This document shows positions 19,832-28,171 of a stretch of 64,000 bases of DNA, one piece after another (positions within the stretch are counted from its first letter, which is position 1; each line of letters opens with the position of its first letter). The notes below the pieces were generated by a model. It was given only the letters and a program-made list of their open reading frames with translations, was not told the origin of the DNA and did not search any database. The position numbers and the translations under genes were made by a program. Origin of the DNA: Sneathiella sp. P13V-1. Lineage in GTDB: Bacteria > Pseudomonadota > Alphaproteobacteria > Sneathiellales > Sneathiellaceae. Location: positions 1 through 64,000 of the forward strand of contig NZ_WYEU01000006.1 of assembly GCF_015143595.1 (NCBI RefSeq), given 5' to 3'.

Positions 19832-20461
19832 TTAGCTCAAATTCGCACGCCTGCAAATATCTGCGATATAAGTATCTTTAACATAAGTGAAAATCTCTTC
19901 CACTTGATCCTGCGTCTCAGAGAACATCTGACGAAGCGCCAAACCTCTTAAGATTACCAACAATTGAGATCGCCACTCTAGTTTTGCGGCATCGGATTGA
20001 TCAAAATCTGCAAAAAGGCGGAGCCACTGCCCATCCCTTTCTTTCTCAAGCACTCGCAACGCTTCCTTGACAATCGATCCAAATTCCGGATCAAGGCGCC
20101 CAAGAACTGCAATTTCAATAAATACTTCATATGTCTCGCTTCGATAGCCATGCCAGTAGAGATCTACTATTCGAGACAATCTGGGTATTTTATCTAGATC
20201 CGAAAGGTTCTCAGCTTCAAGCAATTCACTTAAAAAGCCGACCACCTCAACGATCACTTCTCTCATAAGATCTTTGGGGTTATCAAAATGATATTGGATT
20301 GCCCCGCGCGTAAGGCCCGCCTCCTTGGCAACTTTTGCTGTTGTAAGGTTAGCTGCACCCTGATCACGGATAATATTTATTGCAGCTTCAATAAGTTTGG
20401 TCCGTGTCTCCTCACGGCGCTGCTGTTGGGTTCTACGGGGCGCCCCTGCCGCCTGTACCAT
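19832..20461 (-). CDS. TetR/AcrR family transcriptional regulator
   Basis: A 209-residue TetR regulator. The N-terminal HTH is clear (LIEAAINIIRDQGAANLTTA then KEAGLTRGAIQYHFDNPKDL). The C-terminal ligand domain has no recognisable specificity. It precedes DUF2332 in an apparent operon. About 80 bp upstream of the start is the inverted repeat AAATCAAGTTGATTT (20541-20555), and further out TCATTCATGAATGA (20628-20641); either could be its operator. ATG 20461 has AAGGAAA upstream. Confidence 0.88.
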   Translation of the reverse strand: MVQAAGAPRRTQQQRREETRTKLIEAAINIIRDQGAANLTTAKVAKEAGLTRGAIQYHFDNPKDLMREVIVEVVGFLSELLEAENLSDLDKIPRLSRIVDLYWHGYRSETYEVFIEIAVLGRLDPEFGSIVKEALRVLEKERDGQWLRLFADFDQSDAAKLEWRSQLLVILRGLALRQMFSETQDQVEEIFTYVKDTYIADICRRANLS

Positions 20462-20540
20462 ATTATTTCCTTGTTTTTTTACCCGCCTGTTATGCTCAGA
20501 CGTTTCATATCAGATTATCTATCCATTTAAAACTGTTACA

Positions 20541-20555
20541 AAATCAAGTTGATTT
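20541..20555. promoter_or_regulatory. Candidate TetR operator (15-bp inverted repeat)
   Basis: AAATCAA-G-TTGATTT is a perfect inverted repeat around a central base, 80-94 bp upstream of the TetR start codon, next to a TTGTCA that could serve as a -35 element on the minus strand. Such symmetry near a TetR promoter suggests autoregulation. Confidence 0.4.
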
Positions 20556-20627
20556 GACAAGCCCAACCCTGTGAAAACGATGTATGCCAAAAAAATAAAA
20601 AAAAATGAAACAAACCTCTTGATACAT

Positions 20628-20641
20628 TCATTCATGAATGA
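20628..20641. promoter_or_regulatory. Palindrome, possible regulator site
   Basis: TCATTCATGAATGA is a perfect 14-bp palindrome. It resembles TGAATGA-type operators of TetR regulators of fatty-acid metabolism. It lies between the TetR gene and the acyl-CoA dehydrogenase operon, 170 bp from the former. No gene start follows it on the plus strand. Confidence 0.3.
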
Positions 20642-20858
20642 TAGTGTCATTTTCATAATAAAAATAAAGGGGGAACTGGTCAGTGCAGGGTGTGCGTCTA
20701 AAACCCCCCACCAAATTTTTCTTTCCGTTTTGGAATGCAAAAAACCATATCAGTAGGATTGATTTTCAACTTGTCGATTAATCCTTCAGTTCCTAGGAAC
20801 AAAGCCTCCCCTGGTTTTCTCTGATATCGGTTTTTTGCATTTTCTTTCTTTTAAGGCA

Positions 20859-20889
20859 CAAAAAAACCCGACGTTACTGCCGGGCTTTT
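20859..20889 (-). terminator. Intrinsic terminator of the MaoC operon
   Basis: On the minus strand a CCCG/CGGG-centred stem with a 10-nt loop is followed by seven T. It starts about 20 bp beyond the MaoC hydratase stop codon. Confidence 0.75.
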
Positions 20890-20908
20890 CAAGAATACTG
20901 AAAGTCTA

Positions 20909-21364
20909 TTAGTCCTTACATTTCACCAATCGCAATGGCGTGTAAATCATCGCAACAGTACCGTCCTGCTTCACAACCTTGTTTCTGGTCCGAACGAGCC
21001 CGCGTCCGCCTTTACTGCTGAGACGACTTTCAATCACTTCACATTCAGCATGAATGGTATCACCAGCAAACACAGGCCCCTTTACGTCCAGTTCCATATT
21101 TAGGAAGGCAAGCCCTGTATACTGCATCGTCGCCTGTACAAGCAGACCTTCAATAAAGGAGTATACCAATGCACCCGGGGCAACTCGCCCCTTGATATCT
21201 TCAGACTTTGCCAGGTACTCTGTGTTCATAAACAGAACTTCCTGCATTCCTGTCGCATTGATAAAATTGACGATATCGGCTTCTGTAACTGTTCTTCCTA
21301 TTGTCTGAAACTGTCGCCCTAATGGCAGGTCTTCAAAAAACAGACCCAATCCTACTGTATCCAT
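20909..21364 (-). CDS. MaoC-like (R)-specific hydratase
   Basis: A 151-residue hot-dog fold protein of the MaoC/FAS1 dehydratase type. Seen: the N-terminal FFEDLPLGRQFQTIGRTVTEADIVNF, characteristic of MaoC-like hydratases, ATGMQEVLF, and VAPGALVYSFIEGLL. Known members add water to trans-2-enoyl-CoA. The strict Asp/His hydratase motif is not clear, so it could be a mesaconyl- or methylfumaryl-CoA-type hydratase or a non-catalytic relative. It lies 11 bp after the acyl-CoA dehydrogenase gene in the same operon: dehydrogenation followed by hydration. Confidence 0.8.
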   Translation of the reverse strand: MDTVGLGLFFEDLPLGRQFQTIGRTVTEADIVNFINATGMQEVLFMNTEYLAKSEDIKGRVAPGALVYSFIEGLLVQATMQYTGLAFLNMELDVKGPVFAGDTIHAECEVIESRLSSKGGRGLVRTRNKVVKQDGTVAMIYTPLRLVKCKD

Positions 21365-21375
21365 AATCGCCCTCT

Positions 21376-22521
21376 TTAATCTGCTAGTGTCAACTTACCA
21401 ATAATGTTGCGCTGAATCTGGTTGGTGCCCTCAACAATTTTTAGAACTTTCGCATCTCTGAAATATCGACCGATCGGATATTCGGATGAAATCCCTGCGG
21501 CACCAAATAATTGAACTGCGGCCTCCGCAACTTCCATGGCGGTATCGGTGGCGAAAAGCTTGGACATTGCCGCCATTCCTGCAAGATCATTACCTTTCAC
21601 ACCTGCATTGACCATTGCGGCCGCTTTGTAAACCATCAAACGAGAGGCTTCCGTTTTGGTCACCATGTCAGCGATCATCCAGCGCACTCCCTGAAAATCA
21701 GAAACCTGCTGCCCAAAGGCTTTACGGTCTTTAATGAAAGCAATTGTATGGTCGATCGCACCTTGTGCACATCCAACGGCACGGGCCCCGATATAAGGGC
21801 GTGATTTATTGAAGGCTTCCATGACAATTTTGAAGCCTTTACCTTCTGGGCCAAGACGTGCGTTTTCAGGCACGAAGACATCTGTCAGGAACAGACCGTT
21901 AGACGGCACACCACGGGCGCCCATCTTGTCTTCTTTCTTGCCTATTTCAAAGCCGGGAGTATCGCGATCAATAATGAACATATTGATATTGCCCGTTCCC
22001 TTGCCTTCACCAACCTTCGCCGCAACCAGAACAAAGTCAGACATTTCCGCGTTGGTACACCAGATCTTGGCCCCATTGATCACATAACCGCCATCCACTG
22101 GCACTGCCCGGGTCTTGATACCCGCAACATCTGATCCGCTTTGCGGTTCGGTTGTTGAAAAAGCACCTCGCAAATCACCTGAGGCCAGCCCCGGAAGGTA
22201 CTTCTCTTTTTGTTCTTTGGATCCACCTGCCAGAATGGCTCCAAAGGGGAGCCACTGCACTAGAAGGAGATAGGCCGTATTGTAGCACACGCGCCCCAAC
22301 TCCTCGATCGCAAGGCAACACGCCACACTGTCTTCTGTTCCACCATACTCTTCCGGAAAAGGTAATGTAAAAAGCCCAAGTTCTTTCAACAGGTCGAACA
22401 TATCCTGCGGATATTCAGCAGTTTTGTCTATCTCGTTTGCGCGAGGAGCAACCTTCTCGTTTGCAATCCGGCGAACAAGATCCCGGATCGCCCTTTGATC
22501 TTCTGTCAGTTCAAAATCCAT
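21376..22521 (-). CDS. Acyl-CoA dehydrogenase
   Basis: A 381-residue FAD acyl-CoA dehydrogenase, which forms a trans-2-enoyl-CoA and passes electrons to ETF. Seen: FAFSTTEP-type FAD motif as GAFSTTEPQSGSDVA, IWCTNAEMSDF, KDRKAFGQQVSDFQGVRW and the catalytic Glu in VEGTNQIQRNIIGK. Length is normal for the family. It is first in an operon with the MaoC hydratase and is divergent from a LysR gene across 135 bp. Substrate chain length cannot be read; short or branched acyl-CoA is likely. Confidence 0.92.
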   Translation of the reverse strand: MDFELTEDQRAIRDLVRRIANEKVAPRANEIDKTAEYPQDMFDLLKELGLFTLPFPEEYGGTEDSVACCLAIEELGRVCYNTAYLLLVQWLPFGAILAGGSKEQKEKYLPGLASGDLRGAFSTTEPQSGSDVAGIKTRAVPVDGGYVINGAKIWCTNAEMSDFVLVAAKVGEGKGTGNINMFIIDRDTPGFEIGKKEDKMGARGVPSNGLFLTDVFVPENARLGPEGKGFKIVMEAFNKSRPYIGARAVGCAQGAIDHTIAFIKDRKAFGQQVSDFQGVRWMIADMVTKTEASRLMVYKAAAMVNAGVKGNDLAGMAAMSKLFATDTAMEVAEAAVQLFGAAGISSEYPIGRYFRDAKVLKIVEGTNQIQRNIIGKLTLAD

Positions 22522-22656
22522 GTTTTTTCTTCTTTATTTTTTTGGCTCTACAAATCAGCGTAGTGCTTCCCTCATGATTTACTATGCCATAGCGCAATTC
22601 AGACATCCAATATATAATTAGTTTACAAATCATACATTATATATATTAATAAGCGG
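22522..22656. promoter_or_regulatory. Divergent control region, LysR gene / acyl-CoA dehydrogenase operon
   Basis: 135 bp, very AT-rich near the LysR start (alternating TA at 22634-22649). LysR proteins typically bind T-N11-A sites between divergent genes, and ATTAGTTTACAAATCAT (22617-22633) is a candidate. No single strong palindrome is seen. Confidence 0.45.
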
Positions 22657-23553
22657 ATGCCTGATATCCGACATTTGCGCCATTTCATTGCCGTTGCTGA
22701 AGAAAAACACTTCGGCATGGCGGCCACGCGCCTCAATATGACGCAGCCTCCCCTCAGTCTTTCCATCAAGAAACTGGAGGAAGAGCTTGGCGTTCTCCTG
22801 TTCGATCGCAACACCAAAAAGGTCGTTCTTACACCAGCGGGAGAAGTGTTTCTAAGCGGGGCTTATGAAACATTGGAAAAAATGTCGACACTGACCAATG
22901 ATACGATCAGGGCGGCGAATGGCGCGCTTGGCCGCTTAAAATTGGGATTTGTGGGTTCCGCTGTCTATGAAGCGCTTCCCCGGACGGTACGAAATTTTCG
23001 CCAGCAATTTCCGGATGTGCAGTTAGATTTGAAGGAACTGGCAACAGTTGAACAAATCGAAGCCTTATCAAAGAATGAAATAGATGTGGGCTTGCTCCGT
23101 CCTCCGATTACAGGTGGCGCCCTTTTTCATCAGATTGATTTCTCCAACGAGGAAATGGTTGCCGTTCTCCCCATTAATCATCCTTTGGCGGGCGAGCAGG
23201 TTATTGATCTTTCAAACCTGAAGGAAGACGGGTTTATCTTGTTCCCCCATAACATTTCTCCGAACTTACATGCGCTCGTATTACTCGCCTGCCGGGAAGC
23301 AGGCTTTACACCCACCATCGCCCAAACAGCTCCGCAAATCCAAACACAGATAAGCCTCGTGTCCGCGGGACTTGGTGTGGCGTTGGTCCCAAAATGCGCG
23401 TCCAGAATTTCCTATCCAGATATCGTTTTCAAAAAATTGGCGGCCTCAAACGATCACATAGGCACACAAATGTCTGTGGTCTATCGCAAGGAAGAAAAAA
23501 ACGTTATTGTAAGCGCGTTTGTGGAGTTGTGCAGGACTTTATCGTTGCCCTAA
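22657..23553 (+). CDS. LysR family transcriptional regulator
   Basis: A 298-residue LysR regulator. The N-terminal winged HTH is clear (LRHFIAVAEEKHFGMAATRL then TQPPLSLSIKKLEEEL), followed by the periplasmic-binding-like effector domain (LKLGFVGSAVYEALPRTVRN). It resembles the branch that includes BenM/CatM-like and HcaR-like regulators of aromatic and acid catabolism. It is divergent from the acyl-CoA dehydrogenase/MaoC operon and is followed 38 bp later by a crotonase gene, so it probably controls both. The effector is likely an acyl-CoA or acid intermediate; that is inference. Confidence 0.9.
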   Translation: MPDIRHLRHFIAVAEEKHFGMAATRLNMTQPPLSLSIKKLEEELGVLLFDRNTKKVVLTPAGEVFLSGAYETLEKMSTLTNDTIRAANGALGRLKLGFVGSAVYEALPRTVRNFRQQFPDVQLDLKELATVEQIEALSKNEIDVGLLRPPITGGALFHQIDFSNEEMVAVLPINHPLAGEQVIDLSNLKEDGFILFPHNISPNLHALVLLACREAGFTPTIAQTAPQIQTQISLVSAGLGVALVPKCASRISYPDIVFKKLAASNDHIGTQMSVVYRKEEKNVIVSAFVELCRTLSLP

Positions 23554-23591
23554 CTCCGCGTGAAGCCTGACAGAAAAATAAGGAGAACAAA

Positions 23592-24392
23592 ATGTCAGTA
23601 TCTTCCTACGAATTTGTTGAAGCTGTCGTTGAAAACGGGGTCGGGCGGCTTACTCTGAATAGCCCTAAAACGTTAAACGCAATGACCGTTAGCATGATGA
23701 AAGAGTTCGCTGACGTACTTGAGCGTTGGGAACTTGATAAATCCGTCCGTGTTGTTCAAATCGAAGGCAAAGGGCGCGCTTTTAGTGCCGGTGCCGACAA
23801 AGATTTTCTCCATGAAATTCAAAAAATCTCCGCTTCAGACATTAAGAACATCATCTATCGGCATTTTGCCGGAGGCACTAAAAGACTTCGTGATTACCCA
23901 AAGCCCACTATTGCAGTAATGCGAGGGGCCGCAACTGGCGCTGGACTAGAACTTGCTCTTGCGTGCGATTTCCGATTGACCACACATGACGCTTTTATTG
24001 CAGAAACGTGGATCAAACTTGGCCTGATCGATCCGCTTGGCGGCATGTCTCTGCTTCCGAGATTAGTTGGCCTCGCCAAAGCGAATGAAATCCTTCTGAT
24101 GGGTGAAGGCATTTCAGGTGAAGAAGCGGAACGTATCGGATTGGTCAATCGTGCGGTACCAGATGAAGAATTGGAAGACCTTGCCAACAAATGGGCACAG
24201 AAACTCGCTAGTGGCGCCCCGCTTGCGCTGCAGGCCATGAAAGAAGGCATTCGAAGAGGTTTACATCAATCCATCGACGACATGGCCGCACACAATATCG
24301 TTGTCCAGAGCCAACTTATCGGGACAGAGGATTTTAAAGAAGGAGTTCGTTCTGTTTTCGAAAAAGATAAACCCAACTTTGAGGGTAAGTAA
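23592..24392 (+). CDS. Enoyl-CoA hydratase/isomerase (crotonase) family
   Basis: A 266-residue crotonase-fold enzyme. Seen: GRAFSAGADKDFL (CoA-binding/oxyanion hole part 1), MRGAATGAGLELALACDF (part 2) and WIKLGLIDPLGGMSLLPRLVG. The Glu pair of classical hydratases is only partly recognisable, so isomerase or another crotonase reaction is possible. ATG 23592 follows AAGGAGAA. It lies downstream of the LysR gene and near the MaoC/dehydrogenase operon, suggesting one acyl-CoA pathway split over two strands. Confidence 0.85.
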   Translation: MSVSSYEFVEAVVENGVGRLTLNSPKTLNAMTVSMMKEFADVLERWELDKSVRVVQIEGKGRAFSAGADKDFLHEIQKISASDIKNIIYRHFAGGTKRLRDYPKPTIAVMRGAATGAGLELALACDFRLTTHDAFIAETWIKLGLIDPLGGMSLLPRLVGLAKANEILLMGEGISGEEAERIGLVNRAVPDEELEDLANKWAQKLASGAPLALQAMKEGIRRGLHQSIDDMAAHNIVVQSQLIGTEDFKEGVRSVFEKDKPNFEGK

Positions 24393-24401
24393 ATAACCAG
24401 A

Positions 24402-24421
24402 CGCACACCGCAAAGTGTGCG
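24402..24421 (+). terminator. Hairpin after crotonase gene
   Basis: A 7-bp stem CGCACAC/GTGTGCG with loop CGCAAA lies just beyond the stop codon, followed by a pyrimidine-rich stretch without a long T-run. Probably a weak or factor-assisted terminator. Confidence 0.45.
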
Positions 24422-24494
24422 CTCTATCTTCTATATACTCTAACAAACAGCTGCGGAAATCGCCGTTTCTGACATGTGATAGACGTCGCCAGCT

Positions 24495-27386
24495 TTACTG
24501 AGTCAGTTTTTCTACCGCGCCTTCCCACCACTCAATAGAGGCGTCAGCTGTTTTCAAAAAACTCTCCATCATTTCTGCTATCAGATCTAAATCGTCCGCC
24601 TGTTTTTCCATGAGGGAGGCCTGTTGCGCCAATCTGTCACAACACATAGAGGCCGCAACACCGGCGATCGTGTGAATAGACCTGTAAATAACGCTGGCAT
24701 CCTGTTCCTCAAATGCCGCTTTTAAGGCATCAAGTTCCGCGCGTATGGATGCTGGGGTTTTCGAGATGAGGGAAAGAGTGACATCAGGCCCCAATTGATC
24801 AACATATTCATCCAATTTCTGATCACTACCCACTGGTTGCTTCAATGTCGCTTCAAACAATGGGTGTATACCTTCTTCAACCACCTCTGTTTGCTCCTGT
24901 AAAGCCTTGTCGCTCTTAACGCCATCTGCGTTTACAGCGTCGGCAACATTGCTGTCTTGTTCAAAGTAACTCAGGATAACCTGTTGCAATTGAGATTTTG
25001 TTAAGGGCTTGGTTAGAACTTCATCCATTCCAGCATCTTTGAAAATGACATGCCGGTCATTGAATGCCTCAGCTGTTAAACCGATAATAGGGATGTTTTT
25101 GCCATCTTCACGGGCCCTGATTAACTTGGTTGCCTCGATCCCATCCATCTCCGGCATATGTATATCCATCAAAACCAGATCAAAAATCTCTTCCCCGAAT
25201 TTATCCACGGCATAGAGCCCATTTTCCGCGATCACCGATGTCGCCCCGATATCTTTCAAAAAGGCTTCAGTGACCATTGCGTTTACCTCATTATCTTCAG
25301 CCACCAGCACCTTCAGTGACTTGCTGATTTTTATATTTTTTGCTTGTTGCTTTTTGAGGAACTTTGCCTTTTGTTCCTTCGTTGGCAGCGTAATGGGAAG
25401 TGAAACAGTAAAAGTTGTCCCCACCCCTTCTTTACTGCTTAATGAAACCTCCCCCCCAAGCAACTCAGTCAGCTTGCGTACAATAGATAAGCCAAGGCCC
25501 GTCCCTCCGAACTTTCGGCTTACAGATGTATCCGCCTGAGAAAATGAGTCAAATACGGTTTCCTGCCTATCAACTGGAATGCCGATACCGGTGTCCGTTA
25601 TCTGAATGGAAAGCTTGCCCTCTCTCGCATCTTTATCCTCAATTTTACCGACTGTTAGAACAACCCTTCCCTTGGCTGTAAACTTGATCGCATTACCAAT
25701 CAGGTTCATGACGATTTGTCTTAAACGAACCGGATCGCCCACAACTAAAGAAGGAACCGTCTCATCCAGAGTGGAAAGAAATTCAATCCCTTTTTCACGG
25801 GCCTGCAGCACAAAAGGTGATTCCATTGAGTGAAACACGTCATGCAGATCAAAGGTAATATTTTCAACTTCCAGGTTACCAGACTCGATTTTGTTCATAT
25901 CAAGAACATCATTGATCAATTCCAGAAGTGTCTTACCGGACCGAAGAATAGCATCAACTTTTTCGGCCTGTTCCGGGGTCAGGTCCGTATCCGACAGCAT
26001 TTGTGAAACCCCAATGACACCGTTCAATGGGGTGCGAATTTCATGACTGATCGTTGAGAGGAAATTGGATTTTGCTTCGTTTGCTCTGTTCGCCTCATCC
26101 AACGCCTTTTCAAGACGCTCTTCATATTGCAAGCGCAGTGTGAGATCTGAATACAAAGAAACATACCCACCACCCGGCATCGGCCTTGTTGAAATCTCGA
26201 TATGCTTGTGGTTGGTTTTTGTCAGAATATAATGCTTTTTATCTCCTGATTTCAGTAAAGATTCCAGCTCACTTCTTGAACGGACATTCTCCCAATCCCC
26301 AAGATCTCCTCGATTAATCAAGTGGCCAAGTATGCGATACATGGACGTTCCCCGAGACACCAGATCCTTTGGCAAGTCCAGCAGTTCGGAAAAACTGTTG
26401 TTAAAAACAATTAGCCGCCCTTTTTCATCAAATACCGTGATACCAATCGGGATATTATCCTTAGTTGTTTCCAGGATTTCGCGGCCCTTTCGAATTTCAT
26501 CCTGGATGGATTTTTCATACGTTATGTCGCGAATAATTCCAGTATACAGCCGCTGCCCATCCAGCCACATATCCCGGATGCGTAGATCCATTGGGAATAA
26601 AATTCCATCTTTACGTCGTCCCTGCAGCTCCAAAGTTGTTCTATCTGACTCTTCCAAATCTTCATTAAGGATGAGCTTTTCGTACCCCGACCACCCGCCT
26701 TTTCCAAGATCCGGCATCAAAGTGTTAAAATGGACACCTAAAAGCTCCTCGCGGCCATACCCGAAAACTGTTGCCGCAGCGGTATTTATACTTTCGATTT
26801 CTCCTTTGGCATCGATTGTCACGATGCCATCAGCAACGGTTTCAAGCAGTGTATTGAGGCGCATGGTTTGCGACACAAGAAAGCGCTGATCTTGCTCATA
26901 CAGGGATTGTGCCAAAAGACGCTCCACCGCACGGCCAAACCTTTGCAAGTCAACATAATCCTGTCGGCTAAACTCTCTCGGTTCAATCCCTAGAACACTA
27001 AGACAACCAACATGCATCCCCCCTTGAACAGACAAAGGAATGCCTGCGTAAAAACGGACATCATGCCCGTCATACTGAGGAGGATCGTTAAAAAAGCGAT
27101 CATCTTTAAGGGAGTCCTGAATGCAGGTGAGTTCATCGCTGAGGATGACATGAGCGCATAAAGACTTATCTCTAAGCACTTCATTCACTTCGATACCGAT
27201 AGCTGATTTGAACCAGACGCGTTCCTTGTCAACTAGTGCAATGAGCGCCATCTCGGTTTTAAAATGTGAACGGACAAGCCGCGCCAACTCATCGAACGCC
27301 TCTTCAGGAGGCGTATCAAGCAAATTCAGGCTATGCAGAGCCTCCAAACGTTGCTCTTCATATTCAGGTAGTGCAGCAGTTTGCAC
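24495..27386 (-). CDS. Hybrid sensor histidine kinase (GAF-PAS-PAS-HisKA-HATPase-REC-Hpt)
   Basis: A 963-residue soluble hybrid kinase. Order: GAF about 20-160; two PAS domains about 175-290 and 300-420 (FNTLMPDL, GIIRDITYEK, NIPIGITVFDEKGR); coiled linker; HisKA with His448 (STISHEIRTPLNG); HATPase (MNLIGNAIKFT, DTGIGIP, GGTGLGLSIV); receiver with Asp741 (LVLMDIHMPEMDG); C-terminal Hpt with His905 (SIHTIAGVAA). The phosphate would pass His448 to Asp741 to His905 and then to an outside regulator, which is not encoded nearby. The start is GTG with AGGAGA at 8 nt. No transmembrane segment, so the stimulus is cytosolic. It lies beside hemerythrin, chemoreceptor and PAS genes on the same strand, which suggests oxygen or redox sensing. 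Confidence 0.93.
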   Translation of the reverse strand: MQTAALPEYEEQRLEALHSLNLLDTPPEEAFDELARLVRSHFKTEMALIALVDKERVWFKSAIGIEVNEVLRDKSLCAHVILSDELTCIQDSLKDDRFFNDPPQYDGHDVRFYAGIPLSVQGGMHVGCLSVLGIEPREFSRQDYVDLQRFGRAVERLLAQSLYEQDQRFLVSQTMRLNTLLETVADGIVTIDAKGEIESINTAAATVFGYGREELLGVHFNTLMPDLGKGGWSGYEKLILNEDLEESDRTTLELQGRRKDGILFPMDLRIRDMWLDGQRLYTGIIRDITYEKSIQDEIRKGREILETTKDNIPIGITVFDEKGRLIVFNNSFSELLDLPKDLVSRGTSMYRILGHLINRGDLGDWENVRSRSELESLLKSGDKKHYILTKTNHKHIEISTRPMPGGGYVSLYSDLTLRLQYEERLEKALDEANRANEAKSNFLSTISHEIRTPLNGVIGVSQMLSDTDLTPEQAEKVDAILRSGKTLLELINDVLDMNKIESGNLEVENITFDLHDVFHSMESPFVLQAREKGIEFLSTLDETVPSLVVGDPVRLRQIVMNLIGNAIKFTAKGRVVLTVGKIEDKDAREGKLSIQITDTGIGIPVDRQETVFDSFSQADTSVSRKFGGTGLGLSIVRKLTELLGGEVSLSSKEGVGTTFTVSLPITLPTKEQKAKFLKKQQAKNIKISKSLKVLVAEDNEVNAMVTEAFLKDIGATSVIAENGLYAVDKFGEEIFDLVLMDIHMPEMDGIEATKLIRAREDGKNIPIIGLTAEAFNDRHVIFKDAGMDEVLTKPLTKSQLQQVILSYFEQDSNVADAVNADGVKSDKALQEQTEVVEEGIHPLFEATLKQPVGSDQKLDEYVDQLGPDVTLSLISKTPASIRAELDALKAAFEEQDASVIYRSIHTIAGVAASMCCDRLAQQASLMEKQADDLDLIAEMMESFLKTADASIEWWEGAVEKLTQ

Positions 27387-27483
27387 TCTAATCTCCTGTC
27401 GCGTTTTAGTAGCAATTCCCTTATATATAAGCGCGACTAAATTACTATAACCTTAATACAAAGATAGAAGACTTACTTCTTTT

Positions 27484-28035
27484 TTATGAGTGGCTTTCCA
27501 TATGCCACGCAATAACATCTTTTTGAATGGATGCCAGTTCAGCTTCTTCTTCACTTGTACTAACAAGCATTTCTTTTGCCAGATCATCCAAGGATGCCCA
27601 GTCATGGGTCGTGAGATTGAGTTTTGCCATTGGGAAAATGGTTTTCTCTTCCTCCAACATATGCCGGCGTTGAACATTGATATATTCCTGCATCACCGAA
27701 AGCACCCAGATCCTTGGCAGTTGATTATCCTGTTCAACATTATCAATAGCGTTTTTCAGCTCATTTCCCAAAAAACTGATCCGCTCATGATCCACTTCAA
27801 GGTGATCGAACAACTTCTTATCGCACACCCCCTTAAGCATAAGGATTGATGCCATTTTCTCTTCAAAGATGTGATGATTTGTTGTGGTTCTGAGATCCAT
27901 GAAATCCAGAGCCGTTTGCAATAGAAGATAGTCTAAAGTGCCACCCTCTACAAACACCCGAATTTCTTCATCCATGATCACGAGCATTTTACTCATCTGC
28001 GCATGATCAGATATCAGCTTGTCTAGAACTTTCAT
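27484..28035 (-). CDS. Hemerythrin-like protein
   Basis: A 183-residue four-helix protein of the hemerythrin HHE cation-binding family. Possible di-iron ligands in order: His11, His54/55 with Glu58/59 (TNHHIFEEK), His78 and His83 (DHLEVDHERI), and His125 with Glu129 (RRHMLEEEKTIF). Known members bind O2, NO or store iron, and some serve as oxygen sensors. It lies 97 bp before the hybrid kinase gene and 136 bp after the chemoreceptor gene, all on one strand, so a role in oxygen or NO sensing is plausible but unproven. Confidence 0.85.
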   Translation of the reverse strand: MKVLDKLISDHAQMSKMLVIMDEEIRVFVEGGTLDYLLLQTALDFMDLRTTTNHHIFEEKMASILMLKGVCDKKLFDHLEVDHERISFLGNELKNAIDNVEQDNQLPRIWVLSVMQEYINVQRRHMLEEEKTIFPMAKLNLTTHDWASLDDLAKEMLVSTSEEEAELASIQKDVIAWHMESHS

Positions 28036-28171
28036 GACATACTCCCAGGTAAAGTCAGAGCAGTCCCAGACCGTATATCAGAAATTAATACACTACATTG
28101 ATTGAAGTCAGTGCGGCCAGTTCAGGCATTTAAGGGATGCACTGCACTGACCGACTGGCTTCAAAGGAGAT

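Larger units (their letters stand above)
20462..20908. other. 447-bp AT-rich intergenic region with two palindromes
   Basis: No convincing gene. The region holds the upstream region of the TetR gene, two inverted repeats (20541-20555 and 20628-20641), a run of A-rich sequence at 20587-20608, and at its right end the terminator of the MaoC/acyl-CoA dehydrogenase operon. A 61-codon frame at 20571-20756 is Lys/Ile-rich and looks non-coding. Confidence 0.7.

Noticed and set aside
20571-20756. 61-codon frame in the intergenic region before the TetR gene
   Set aside because: Low-complexity Lys/Ile sequence from A-rich DNA, no ribosome site.
28016-28027. TTGTCTAGAAC, partial match to the PhnF-type palindrome
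   Set aside because: Lies inside the hemerythrin coding sequence and has only one full half-site.
28107-28151. Inverted repeat GTCAGTGC/GCACTGAC after the chemoreceptor gene
   Set aside because: A 29-nt loop and competing stems; no T-run, so not called as a terminator.
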